DNA of 64,000 nt from CAZPXH01 sp964591085. GTDB lineage: Bacteria; Spirochaetota; Spirochaetia; DSM-27196; CAZPXH01. Location of the stretch: assembly GCA_964591085.1 (NCBI GenBank), contig CAZPXH010000004.1, positions 152,490-216,489 on the forward strand, in the 5' to 3' direction. The translations under genes were made by a program, and so were the position numbers. Every line of letters begins with the position of its first letter. Positions within the stretch are counted from its first letter, which is position 1. Below are positions 8,315-16,528 of this stretch, piece after piece. The notes beneath the pieces were generated by a model. It did not search any database, was not told where the DNA came from, and worked only from the letters and a program-made list of their open reading frames with translations.

Positions 8315-10407
8315 GCGTGCTGATCCCGTCGACCCACAAGCCTGGACGCTAGCAGCAGCGCGAGAATTCCGGTGGCCGTGGCAACCGGGAACCAGTCACC
8401 AAAGCGCAGGTACGGGCTCCGATGACTCGAGTCAGGCAGGGGCACATCGGCCATGACCCAGGCCGGCTCATAGTACGGGAGGGTGTGTGCAATTCTCCCC
8501 ACCGGACTCACCGTGCCGGTAAGCCCGCTGGAAGTTGCGCGGACCAGGGGACGGCGGGTCTCCACAGCGCGGAAGAGTGCGGCAACAAAGTGCTGCCGGC
8601 CCTCAACCGGCGTGAGTGACCAGTAGTCGTTGGAGATGTTGAGAATGACATCCAGGCCCTGCCTTACACCGCGCCGGACCTCCTGGGGGAACACGTCCTC
8701 AAAGCAGATAGGCGTGGTGAATCGGAACCTGGGGTGCTGGAAAACGGTGTACTCTGTTCCGGGCTCCCACAGATTGGCATCAAAGCTCTGCAGCAGCTCG
8801 TAGACCCCGGGAAACTGTTCCTCAAACGGGAAGCTCTCGGTGAAGGGCACCAGCCGCATCTTTCGATAGGTGGCTACCCGTTGCCCCTCATCAGAGAACA
8901 GGACCGCCGCGTTGTAGTTCAGCCGATCAATCTCACCGCCATCCGCGTTGCGGACCACCTCATAGTCGTCATTGCCGGTCAGCAGCCATGTCCCGATGTC
9001 CCGCTGAAACTCCAGGAAATCGCGGACCACAGCGTTAAGAAAGCGATTGCCGTCATCCACTGACCAACGGCGGATGTTTGGCACAAAGGCAGTTTCGCTC
9101 CAGATCACCATGTCCGGTGCGCCGGCGAGGGCTTCCAGGGTCAGATCCTGCAGTGTGTTGAAGGTGCTGCGGTAGCTTGCTTTCCTCGGATCATTGCTCT
9201 GCTGGATCAGCGCCAGGCGAACGGACTCCGGCTCCGATCTCACCCACGCTGCCCTCGCGGAGTCGTGTCGGCGGATCTGCACGGCTCCGTAGCCGGCGTT
9301 CAGCGCAAACACCAGTCCGGCAAGCAGCAGCGGCCGCCAGGCGGTGGGAATGCCGTAGGCGTGAGTGCCGTAGTCCTGGAGTCCGCGGGAATCCGCATTG
9401 CGGACCAGGAGCTCCGCGAGCGCGGCATTGACCAGCACAACAACAAAGGTGACAAGCCAGACCCCTCCGATATCCGCTGACTGGATGAACACGGGCGTGG
9501 TTGCCAGGCTGTGAGAGACCAGCGCCCAGGGAAAGCCGAGAAAGCCCAGCGAGCGGACCCACTCAAAGACCGTCCAGCCCAGCGCAAACAGAATCCATTG
9601 CAGATTGGGCCGGATCACGGTCCTGGACAGAATCAGCAAACCAAAGAACACCGTGTAGTAGACCAGGTAGATCACGGTGGTGACCTGGAGGGAGAGCAGG
9701 TTGAAGGTAGCCAGCCAGAAGGTCTGCGTGAGAATCGTCAAAACGCCCCAGCCCAGCCCCAAGAGCACGGCCCGGTGCGGGCGCGCAAGGCGGATGACCA
9801 CCAGCAGTGGCACCATGGCGATCCAGCCCAACCATCCCAGCCCCTCCAGGTTCCATCCATTCGGTTGGGAGAGCGTGAGCAGCACAACCGAAAGAAGCAT
9901 CAGCGGCAGCTCGGTCCCGCGGCCGATTCGGGCCGAAACAACGCGGTACCCGCGGCGAATTGGAAAAACCAGTAGCGGTAGGCCGCTTGCCAACAGCAGC
10001 GGCAGGGACCGCCCTACCGCCGCCAGGCGCTCACTCCGGGTGTCCAGGGCAAGCTGCACCCGCCCGGTCTGGTCCTGGAAGCGCTGCACATACTCAAGTC
10101 CCGCATTCCGGGCAAAGAAGTACTGGAACAGCAGGAGAATCAGGCCTGCGACAAACAGCACTTCCATTGCGCCTAGCCAGCTCCTGACCCGCCGCCGACT
10201 CACCACAGCGGGGCAAAGCACGAGCGCTGCGCCAATGCCGATAGCAAGCAGTGCGTGCAGGAGGCGGGGATACTCAAACAGAGACAGCGCTACAGCCATC
10301 CCGGGAAGGCCGTAGCTGATGTAGAGAGTGAGGAATCCCGCGCTTATCAGCAGCAGTCCCCATACCCGGCGCGGATAGGCTATGCTGTGTGCTCGTCTAT
10401 GGCGCAT
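8311..10407 (-). CDS. lnt: apolipoprotein N-acyltransferase, extended N-terminus
   Basis: Lnt adds the third acyl chain to the N-terminal cysteine of lipoproteins in the inner membrane, using phospholipid as donor. The 698-residue product has the nitrilase-like catalytic domain with glutamate in VIWSETAF (about 437), lysine in TYRKMRLVPF (about 514) and cysteine in PICFEDVF (about 567), the expected triad. It is about 180 residues longer than typical Lnt. The extra part is at the N-terminus, with several additional membrane segments and a soluble stretch before the usual first Lnt helix near residue 165. The ATG at 10407 has a CGGAG upstream. Several predicted lipoproteins in this window (32891, 47748) are likely substrates. 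The start overlaps the divergent acyltransferase start by nine bases. Confidence 0.93.
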   Translation of the reverse strand: MRHRRAHSIAYPRRVWGLLLISAGFLTLYISYGLPGMAVALSLFEYPRLLHALLAIGIGAALVLCPAVVSRRRVRSWLGAMEVLFVAGLILLLFQYFFARNAGLEYVQRFQDQTGRVQLALDTRSERLAAVGRSLPLLLASGLPLLVFPIRRGYRVVSARIGRGTELPLMLLSVVLLTLSQPNGWNLEGLGWLGWIAMVPLLVVIRLARPHRAVLLGLGWGVLTILTQTFWLATFNLLSLQVTTVIYLVYYTVFFGLLILSRTVIRPNLQWILFALGWTVFEWVRSLGFLGFPWALVSHSLATTPVFIQSADIGGVWLVTFVVVLVNAALAELLVRNADSRGLQDYGTHAYGIPTAWRPLLLAGLVFALNAGYGAVQIRRHDSARAAWVRSEPESVRLALIQQSNDPRKASYRSTFNTLQDLTLEALAGAPDMVIWSETAFVPNIRRWSVDDGNRFLNAVVRDFLEFQRDIGTWLLTGNDDYEVVRNADGGEIDRLNYNAAVLFSDEGQRVATYRKMRLVPFTESFPFEEQFPGVYELLQSFDANLWEPGTEYTVFQHPRFRFTTPICFEDVFPQEVRRGVRQGLDVILNISNDYWSLTPVEGRQHFVAALFRAVETRRPLVRATSSGLTGTVSPVGRIAHTLPYYEPAWVMADVPLPDSSHRSPYLRFGDWFPVATATGILALLLASRLVGRRDQHA

Positions 10408-11697
10408 TCTCAGACTCCGGATCGGAAAGCTTCGCGTTCATTCCGTGGTACGCGTCTCCGGCACGCACGATGGCTGTACCCGGTACTACGGCCTTTGCTC
10501 GGGAGATTGCTCGGATGGAAGTACCGGATCCGGTCGCACGGAACCGAGGTGTTCCAGTCCATCAGGCCCCCGTACATCGTGTTGGGAAACCATACCAACG
10601 TCTGGGATCCCTTTCTTGTCAACGCCAGTGTTCCCGAGCCTATTCACTACATCGTCTCGGACACCCAGTTCCGGTCCCGGCTCCTCCGCTTTGGCCTTGG
10701 TCTGGTAGGAAGCATCCCAAAGACCAAGGCGGTATCGGACCTGGAGACGGTGAGGAACATCCTGCAGGTCAAGAACGAGCCGGGGGTGATCGGTATCTTC
10801 CCGGAGGGCCAGAGCTCCTGGGACGGCCGGACACTGCCCCTGGTGTATTCCACAGCCAAGTTGATCAAGTCACTGAAACAGGATGTGGTTGTCTGCCGCA
10901 GCAACGGGGCGTTCCTCAGCCGTCCCCGCTGGTCCCGTGACGGCCGGCGGGGAGAGCTCCACTTGTACTTCACCCACCTGTTCCGGAGCCGAGAGCTGCG
11001 GTCCCTCAGCGTGGAAGAAGTATTCCAGCGGATTCAGGAGGCGCTTCACCACGATGAGGGGGCGTGGCAGCGCAAGCACCGCAAGCCGTTCGTTGGGAAG
11101 CGGCGCGCCGAGTATCTCGAAGAGGCGCTGTACTGGTGCCCGTCCTGCAGCGGCTTCAGCACCCTGCAAAGCAGAATCGCGCACCTGCGCTGCCAGAACT
11201 GTGGCTACACCGTGCGCTACACCCTTCGCGGCGACCTGCAAAGAGAGAGCGATGGCCCGGAGCCGGGCACGCTGCAAGAGTGGTCCGACCGGCAGCAAAA
11301 CGCGGTGGCTGAGCTCATTCGGCGCCGCGCGGAGACTCCCACGGAGACCGATCCGGACGCCGGGTTGTTCCCGGAAGAAGCCGTGGAAGTGCGGATCGGG
11401 CGGCGCCGTGGCGCGATGAAGCGCGCGGGACTGCACGTGATGTCTATGGATGAGGAAGGATTCTTCCTGCGCGCGGCAGATGGCAGTGGAGAGCGAATCA
11501 TTCCGCTTTCCGCCATGGACGGCTTCAATGTGCAGCACCACGAGCGCATTGAGTTCTTTGTTGGGCAGCGCATGTACCAGCTGCGCTTTCCCGAGCGCCG
11601 CCACAACGCCCGGAAGTATCTAGATGCCTACGTGATTCTTCGGAAACGAACACTTGACGGTGCGGAATCGAATCGGCTACTGTCTCCGCTCCCATAG
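10399..11697 (+). CDS. PlsC-type acyltransferase fused to a zinc ribbon and a C-terminal beta domain
   Basis: A 432-residue protein. Residues about 40-230 form a 1-acylglycerol-3-phosphate acyltransferase domain: the catalytic HX4D is in NHTNVWDPF, the third block is FPEGQSSWDG, and the segments between are PlsC-like. PlsC acylates lysophosphatidate at the membrane. The domain is followed by a four-cysteine zinc ribbon (YWCPSCSGF then LRCQNCGYT, about residues 245-280). After an acidic linker comes a beta-rich domain of about 90 residues (MSMDEEGFFLRAADGSG, IIPLSAMDGFNV) that resembles a PH-like fold. The ATG at 10399 is chosen because upstream codons would run far into lnt on the other strand; it has no clear ribosome site. 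rpmG follows after 15 bases, so an operon with the ribosomal genes is likely. Confidence 0.82.
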   Translation: MAHSQTPDRKASRSFRGTRLRHARWLYPVLRPLLGRLLGWKYRIRSHGTEVFQSIRPPYIVLGNHTNVWDPFLVNASVPEPIHYIVSDTQFRSRLLRFGLGLVGSIPKTKAVSDLETVRNILQVKNEPGVIGIFPEGQSSWDGRTLPLVYSTAKLIKSLKQDVVVCRSNGAFLSRPRWSRDGRRGELHLYFTHLFRSRELRSLSVEEVFQRIQEALHHDEGAWQRKHRKPFVGKRRAEYLEEALYWCPSCSGFSTLQSRIAHLRCQNCGYTVRYTLRGDLQRESDGPEPGTLQEWSDRQQNAVAELIRRRAETPTETDPDAGLFPEEAVEVRIGRRRGAMKRAGLHVMSMDEEGFFLRAADGSGERIIPLSAMDGFNVQHHERIEFFVGQRMYQLRFPERRHNARKYLDAYVILRKRTLDGAESNRLLSPLP

Positions 11698-11712
11698 CGG
11701 GGAGGACAAAGT

Positions 11713-11886
11713 ATGGCGAGCAAGGCAAAGACAAGTGTTGTCCGGGTCCGGCTGAAGAGCACGGAAAGCCCGCACTGCTACTACACCACCAAAAACAAGC
11801 GGAACATGCCGGACAAGATGGAGATCCGCAAGTATGACCCGGTGGTGCGTCATCACGTCCTGTACAAGGAAACCAGCAAGTTTTAG
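11713..11886 (+). CDS. rpmG: 50S ribosomal protein L33
   Basis: A 57-residue basic protein (MASKAKTSVVRVRLKSTES, then YYTTKNKRNMPDKMEIRKYD) with the standard L33 ending HHVLYKETSKF. It binds 23S rRNA near the E site. Only one cysteine is present, so this is the zinc-independent (C-minus) form. A GGAGG precedes the start. rpmB follows nine bases after the stop, a common pairing. Confidence 0.97.
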   Translation: MASKAKTSVVRVRLKSTESPHCYYTTKNKRNMPDKMEIRKYDPVVRHHVLYKETSKF

Positions 11887-11895
11887 GAGCTGACC

Positions 11896-12138
11896 ATGGC
11901 CCGTAAGTGCACTATTACCGGGAAGCAGGCAAGCGCCGCTCGCAACGTTTCCCACGCCCACAACAAGACGACTCGTTGGCAGAAGCCCAACATTCAGTTG
12001 AAGCGAATTTACGATCCAGAGCTCGGGCGAACCGTTCGTGTTCGTCTGTCCGCCGCAGCACTCCGGAGTGTTTCACGCGTTGGCCTCTCGGCCTTCCTCC
12101 GGAAGCGGGGAATCGCGCTGAAGGACGTGCTTGCGTAG
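11896..12138 (+). CDS. rpmB: 50S ribosomal protein L28
   Basis: An 80-residue L28 protein beginning MARKCTITGKQ and carrying NVSHAHNKTTRWQKPN, the family signature. It is part of the large ribosomal subunit near the L1 stalk. It has a single cysteine and so lacks the four-cysteine zinc site. It is preceded by AGGAG and co-transcribed with rpmG. A strong intrinsic terminator follows 32 bases after the stop, closing the operon. Confidence 0.97.
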   Translation: MARKCTITGKQASAARNVSHAHNKTTRWQKPNIQLKRIYDPELGRTVRVRLSAAALRSVSRVGLSAFLRKRGIALKDVLA

Positions 12139-12170
12139 CACTCGTGGGTCCGCTGGGGCCATACCGGAAC

Positions 12171-12198
12171 AAGGCGGCACCGGGGTGCCGCCTTTTTT
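12171..12198 (+). terminator. intrinsic terminator after rpmB
   Basis: A nine-base stem, GGCGGCACC paired with GGTGCCGCC across a two-base loop, is followed by six T residues. Two further A-T pairs can extend the base. Confidence 0.93.
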
Positions 12199-12267
12199 GT
12201 GCCCGATCCCGTCCGGTCGCTGGAAGTTGACGGCGAATATGCCGAAAACTAAGCTCGTAGGGGTCTG

Positions 12268-13500
12268 ATGGAACTGACAGAACTGGAACGGCTCCGAGAT
12301 GTGCTCAGCATTGACTCGGAGCTGAACACCATTAAAGACAAAGACATCCTGCTGGAGCGAATCCTTTCGGAGGCGCGCAAGATCCTGAACGCGGATGCCG
12401 GGTCCATCTGGGAAAGCCTGGGCGACAGCATTGTCATCACCTACGCCCAGAATGACACCATCCAGCGCCGCCTTCCACCCGGCCAGCGGCTGCCCTACAG
12501 CTCAGTGACAGTTCCCATCAACACGAGTTCCATTGCCGGCTACGTTGCAGACACCAGAAAGACGGTCAACATTCCGGATGCCTACGGCATCCCCGCTTCA
12601 GCCCCCTACGGATTCGCTTCTTCCTACGATGAGCAGAACGACTACCACACCCAGTCCGTCCTTGGTTTTCCGTTGAAAACCCCGGGAGGCGAGGTGCTCG
12701 GCGTCCTGCAGATTCTCAACCGGCTCAACGGGAACGGAGAGACGGTGGCCTTCAGTCCGGATGACGAGCACTTGGCTGAGCACTTTGCGGCAAACGCTAC
12801 CGTTGCGCTGGAGCGCGCCAAGCTGACTCGCTCCATGATCATCCGGTCCATCAACATGGCCAGAATGAGGGATCCGGGAGAGACCGGAGCACACGTTAAC
12901 CGTGTGGCAGGTTACGCCGTGGAGATTTACGAGCGCTGGGCGCGGCATATGGCCATCCCGCAGCGCAAGATTGAGAAGACCAAGGACAACCTCCGAATGG
13001 CGGCCATGCTCCACGATGTGGGTAAGGTTGCCATTTCAGACACCATTCTCAAGAAGCCGGCCCGCTTCAATGACGACGAACGAGCAATAATGCAGTCCCA
13101 CACCTGGCAGGGAGCGCAGCTGTTTCAGGGGCAGGAGAGCGATTTTGATGATCTTGCCTTGGACATCGCGCTGAACCATCACGAGGCATGGGACGGCACG
13201 GGCTATCCCGGCCATGTGGATCTTGCAAATGGTCAGCCGATTGAGAAGAACCCTGACGGAACAGCGGTGGGCAAACGGGGCAAAGAGATTCCGCTCTTCG
13301 GCCGGATTGTGGCCATTGCTGATGTCTACGATGCTCTCAGATCGCCGCGAGTGTACAAGAAGCCGTGGAATGAAGAAGACGTCCTGAAGGAAATCCGAAC
13401 CCTTGCCGGAACACACTTTGATCCGGATCTGGTAGACGTCTTCTTTGAAGTCCTGCCCATTATTCAGTCAATCGGGAACAAGTTCTCGGACGCTTCCTGA
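12268..13500 (+). CDS. GAF-HD-GYP cyclic-di-GMP phosphodiesterase
   Basis: A 410-residue cytoplasmic protein. An N-terminal GAF-type sensor domain (about residues 10-185) contains blocks such as SIAGYVADTRKTVNIPDAYG and GFPLKTPGGEVLGVLQI. A C-terminal HD-GYP domain (about 190-390) has GAHVNRVAGYA (209), LHDVGKVAISD (about 249) and HHEAWDGTGYPG (about 301), so the metal-binding HD and the GYP signature are intact. HD-GYP proteins hydrolyse c-di-GMP or related cyclic dinucleotides to nucleoside monophosphates; the GAF domain probably binds a small ligand that tunes activity. An AGGGG precedes the ATG. It stands alone between the rpmGB terminator and the convergent pntB. Confidence 0.92.
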   Translation: MELTELERLRDVLSIDSELNTIKDKDILLERILSEARKILNADAGSIWESLGDSIVITYAQNDTIQRRLPPGQRLPYSSVTVPINTSSIAGYVADTRKTVNIPDAYGIPASAPYGFASSYDEQNDYHTQSVLGFPLKTPGGEVLGVLQILNRLNGNGETVAFSPDDEHLAEHFAANATVALERAKLTRSMIIRSINMARMRDPGETGAHVNRVAGYAVEIYERWARHMAIPQRKIEKTKDNLRMAAMLHDVGKVAISDTILKKPARFNDDERAIMQSHTWQGAQLFQGQESDFDDLALDIALNHHEAWDGTGYPGHVDLANGQPIEKNPDGTAVGKRGKEIPLFGRIVAIADVYDALRSPRVYKKPWNEEDVLKEIRTLAGTHFDPDLVDVFFEVLPIIQSIGNKFSDAS

Positions 13501-13534
13501 TCCGCAATGGACCCAAGACTGGCGGTACGCAGAA

Positions 13535-13553
13535 GCCCGGCGCGGGGCCGGGC
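13535..13553. other. GC-rich hairpin between convergent genes
   Basis: GCCCGGC and GCCGGGC pair across a five-base loop in the 63-base gap between the HD-GYP gene and pntB, whose 3' ends face each other. No T-tract follows on either strand, so it may only help termination or 3'-end stability. Confidence 0.4.
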
Positions 13554-13563
13554 CATCCGTGCA

Positions 13564-14973
13564 TCACACCTCCCGATAGGCGGATGCGAGATTCTCCACC
13601 ACAGCCTTGCCATCTCCAAAGAGCATAAGGGTGTTGTCCGCAATAAACAGCGGGTTGGGAATTCCCGCAAACCCGGGGCTGAGTGACCGCTTGATCACCA
13701 CCACTGTCCGGGACTTGTCCACATCCAGGATAGGCATACCGGAGATGGGGTTGCCGCTGGACTCTCTTGCCATCGGGTTCACCACATCGTTGGCGCCAAT
13801 AACAATCGTGACATCAGCGTTGGGAAAGGTCGGGTTCACCTGGTCCATTTCCTTGAGCTTGTCGTAGGAGATGTTCTCCTCGGCAAGAAGAACGTTCATG
13901 TGACCTGGCATACGTCCGGCTACCGGATGGATGGCGAACTCTACCTCGATTCCGTTGGCCTCAAGCATTTCCGTCAGCCGGCGGACCGCCGTCTGGGCGC
14001 GCGCAACGGCCATTCCATAGCCGGGCACAAAGATGACGCGCTGAGATGCCTGGAGGATCATGGCAACTTCTTCCGCAGACGTGCTCTTCACCTTACCGGC
14101 ATAGATGTCGTCCTTACTGATCTCTTCCACCACTCCGCCCAAGCCACCAAAGAGCACGTTGGCAAGAGATCGATTCATCGCCTTGCACATGATCTGGGTG
14201 AGGATGATTCCGGACGCCCCGACAAGGGATCCCGCGATGATCAGAACAGTGTTGTCCAGGACAAATCCGGTAGCTGCGGCCGCAATTCCAGAGTAGGAGT
14301 TCAGCAGCGCAATCACAATCGGCATGTCCGCGCCCCCAATGGGAATCACCAGCAGGATCCCAAGGAGTGACGCCACACCGGTGAGGATCCAGTAGTACGT
14401 GGTGTTGGTGGGCTCAAGCACAATCAGCACCACCATCGCTAGGGCGGCGGCGCCGACGAGGATCTTCACGATCTGCTCGCCGGGATAGCGGACGGGCTTC
14501 TCCGTGACAATCCCCTGCAGCTTGCCAAACGCAATGAGGCTGCCGAGAAAGGTGACCGCACCGATCAGGCCGGAGAGTCCGGTGCTGATGGTGAACTGGT
14601 AGTCAGACACAATGGTAGCACCCTGTTCGTTGATTGCACCAAAGAGGGCACCGGCTGCTACCAGGACGCTCGCAATTCCGCCAAAGCCGTTGAACAGCCC
14701 AACCAGCTGCGGCATCGCCGTCATCTGAATGCCCACGGCAAGGATCACGCCTACTGCGCTTCCGATAGCCAGGCCGGCAATGAGCATGGCGGGGCTGAGA
14801 ATGCCGGAAACCAGGAGGGTCACGATGATTGCGAGGAGCATGCCCAGGGCGCCCAGCAGGTTTCCCCGCACCGCCGTTCGGGGGCTGCCCAGGTTTTTCA
14901 GTCCCAAGATGAAGAGTACGGCTGCAATGAGATAGCCGAGGTTTGCCAATGAGGGGATGAGTTCAGGGTTCAC
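13564..14973 (-). CDS. pntB: NAD(P) transhydrogenase subunit beta
   Basis: A 469-residue subunit of the proton-translocating transhydrogenase, which transfers hydride from NADH to NADP+ driven by proton re-entry. About nine membrane helices fill the first 270 residues (domain II). The C-terminal NADP(H)-binding domain III carries VPGYGMAVARAQ, HPVAGRMPGHMNVLLAE, and the late GANDVVNP and KRSLSPGFAG segments, all diagnostic of PntB. It lies three bases downstream of the small alpha subunit. The three pnt genes run in the order alpha1, alpha2, beta and form an operon that supplies NADPH. Confidence 0.97.
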   Translation of the reverse strand: MNPELIPSLANLGYLIAAVLFILGLKNLGSPRTAVRGNLLGALGMLLAIIVTLLVSGILSPAMLIAGLAIGSAVGVILAVGIQMTAMPQLVGLFNGFGGIASVLVAAGALFGAINEQGATIVSDYQFTISTGLSGLIGAVTFLGSLIAFGKLQGIVTEKPVRYPGEQIVKILVGAAALAMVVLIVLEPTNTTYYWILTGVASLLGILLVIPIGGADMPIVIALLNSYSGIAAAATGFVLDNTVLIIAGSLVGASGIILTQIMCKAMNRSLANVLFGGLGGVVEEISKDDIYAGKVKSTSAEEVAMILQASQRVIFVPGYGMAVARAQTAVRRLTEMLEANGIEVEFAIHPVAGRMPGHMNVLLAEENISYDKLKEMDQVNPTFPNADVTIVIGANDVVNPMARESSGNPISGMPILDVDKSRTVVVIKRSLSPGFAGIPNPLFIADNTLMLFGDGKAVVENLASAYREV

Positions 14974-14976
14974 TGC

Positions 14977-15270
14977 TTAGTCCTTCTTCCGGAACTTGGA
15001 GAGCATGCGATGGGTGACCACAAAGCCCCCGACCACGTTGATGGTGGCAAACACCAGAGCCGCAAAGCCCAACCACCGGGTGAAGGGCTGGTCCCCGGCC
15101 ACGTTGACCGCCACCAGGGCACCAACAATGGTGATTCCGGAGATGGCGTTGGACCCGGACATCAGCGGTGTGTGCAGGATGGGCGGAACCTTGGTAATGA
15201 GCTCAAAGCCCACAAAAATGGCCAGCACAAAGATGGTGATGACGTTGATAAGCGTATCTATGGATTCCAT
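14977..15270 (-). CDS. pntAB: NAD(P) transhydrogenase alpha subunit part 2 (membrane part)
   Basis: A 97-residue membrane protein equivalent to the C-terminal transmembrane portion of PntA. It has about four helices, with LITKVPPILHTPLMSGSNAI, the signature containing the PntA membrane loop. In organisms with split PntA this is the separate alpha2 subunit. The ATG at 15270 follows a CAGGAG and starts the MESIDTLINVITIFVLAIF helix; a longer frame to 15372 runs into the upstream gene and is rejected. It is ten bases from alpha1 and three from pntB. Confidence 0.95.
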   Translation of the reverse strand: MESIDTLINVITIFVLAIFVGFELITKVPPILHTPLMSGSNAISGITIVGALVAVNVAGDQPFTRWLGFAALVFATINVVGGFVVTHRMLSKFRKKD

Positions 15271-15280
15271 GTCCTGCTCC

Positions 15281-16441
15281 TCAGCTTGCAGCCGGAACGC
15301 CCAGGCGCTCGGCGAATTCGGGACTGCTTGCCGTGCCCTCCCGGATGACCGTGGTTGCTGAAACCAGCTCATCTTCCGGATCCAGACCCAGCGTGCCGTC
15401 CTTGGTCATGGCGGTGATGAAGTTCAGCAGGTTGCTGGAGTACAGCTGGCTCGCGTGGAATGCCATGGTTGCCGGAAGGTTGACCGGGCCGTGAACCCGC
15501 ACCCCGTTGCGGTCAACGGTCTTTCCGGCCTCGGTCAGCTCGCAGTTGCCGCCGCGCTCAGCGGCAAGGTCAATGACAACCGAGCCCGGCTGCATGGCTT
15601 CCACCATCTCGGTTGTGATGAGCGTCGGCGCCTTCTTGCCGGGGATGTTTGCGGTTGTGATGACACAGTCCATCTCCGCCACTACCTTGCGCATCTCTTC
15701 CCGCTGCTTACGGTAGAACTCTTCGCCCATCTCCTTTGCGTAGCCGCCGGAGCCTTCGGCATCTCCGGTGTCCAGGTCCAGCTCCACAAACTTGGCACCA
15801 AGACTCTCCACCTGCTCCTTCACCGCCGGTCGGATGTCGTAGGCACTGACCAGCGCTCCCAGGCGTTTGGTTGTGGCAATTGCCTGCAGACCGGCAACAC
15901 CAACACCCACAATCAGCACGCGCGCCGGCACTACAGTCCCCGCGGCGGTCATGAGCATCGGGAAGATCTTGGGGAGCATCTCGGCGGCCAGCAACGCGGC
16001 CTTGTAGCCCGCCAGGTTGGCCATGGAGGACAGCACGTCCATGCTCTGCGCGCGGGTGATGCGGGGCATCAGCTCCATGGAGACCAGGGTTGCTCCGCGA
16101 TCCGCAAGCGCGCCGAATGCCGGGTGGGGTTCCCAGGGTTCGGCCTGGCCGATCACCACCTGGCCGGACGGGCCGGATGCGTGCAGTTCCTTCCACCCCT
16201 CGGTGGCCGCCGCGGCACGCACCGTGAGCAGCAGCTCTGCAGCGGACAGAAGCTCAGCCCGGCTCTTGGCAATGCGGGCGCCCTTTTCCTCGTAGGCGGC
16301 ATCGGTGTAGCCGGAGGCAAAGCCAGCGCCGGGTTCAACAACAACCTCATACCCAAGCTTGGTGAGCTTGGGTACGTGCGCCGGTACCAGCGCAACCCGG
16401 GTTTCCCCGAGGTGTTCCTCTTTGGGTATTCCAATGATCAT
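15281..16441 (-). CDS. pntAA: NAD(P) transhydrogenase alpha subunit part 1 (NAD-binding part)
   Basis: A 386-residue soluble domain I of the transhydrogenase, related to alanine dehydrogenase. It opens MIIGIPKEEHLGETRVALVP. The NAD-binding Rossmann motif is in VGVGVAGLQAIATTKRLGA, and SAYDIRPAVKEQVESLGAKF follows. The chosen start is the ATG at 16441 because homologues begin at this IGIPKE block; the open frame continues to 16513 without similarity. A -10 box TATACT ends 12 bases upstream and no SD sequence is visible, so the leader is very short. It is the first gene of the pnt operon. Confidence 0.95.
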   Translation of the reverse strand: MIIGIPKEEHLGETRVALVPAHVPKLTKLGYEVVVEPGAGFASGYTDAAYEEKGARIAKSRAELLSAAELLLTVRAAAATEGWKELHASGPSGQVVIGQAEPWEPHPAFGALADRGATLVSMELMPRITRAQSMDVLSSMANLAGYKAALLAAEMLPKIFPMLMTAAGTVVPARVLIVGVGVAGLQAIATTKRLGALVSAYDIRPAVKEQVESLGAKFVELDLDTGDAEGSGGYAKEMGEEFYRKQREEMRKVVAEMDCVITTANIPGKKAPTLITTEMVEAMQPGSVVIDLAAERGGNCELTEAGKTVDRNGVRVHGPVNLPATMAFHASQLYSSNLLNFITAMTKDGTLGLDPEDELVSATTVIREGTASSPEFAERLGVPAAS

Positions 16442-16453
16442 GGTGTGGAGGGG

Positions 16454-16482
16454 AGTATAGACCATGCCGGGAGCGCAGCCAA
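16454..16482 (-). promoter_or_regulatory. promoter of the pnt operon
   Basis: On the minus strand TTGGCT (16482-16477) and TATACT (16459-16454) are 17 bases apart. Predicted transcription would begin about five bases before the pntAA start codon. Confidence 0.55.
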
Positions 16483-16528
16483 TGCAGCGTGTTGCCCCGA
16501 CGCGGCGATCCATTTATTTTTGCCAGTC

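Noticed and set aside
15455..16528. Long open frame upstream of the MATE gene, which would give an 811-residue protein
   Set aside because: The upstream part is antisense to pntAA, has no transporter-like sequence, and the normal MATE length is reached from the TTG at 16529.
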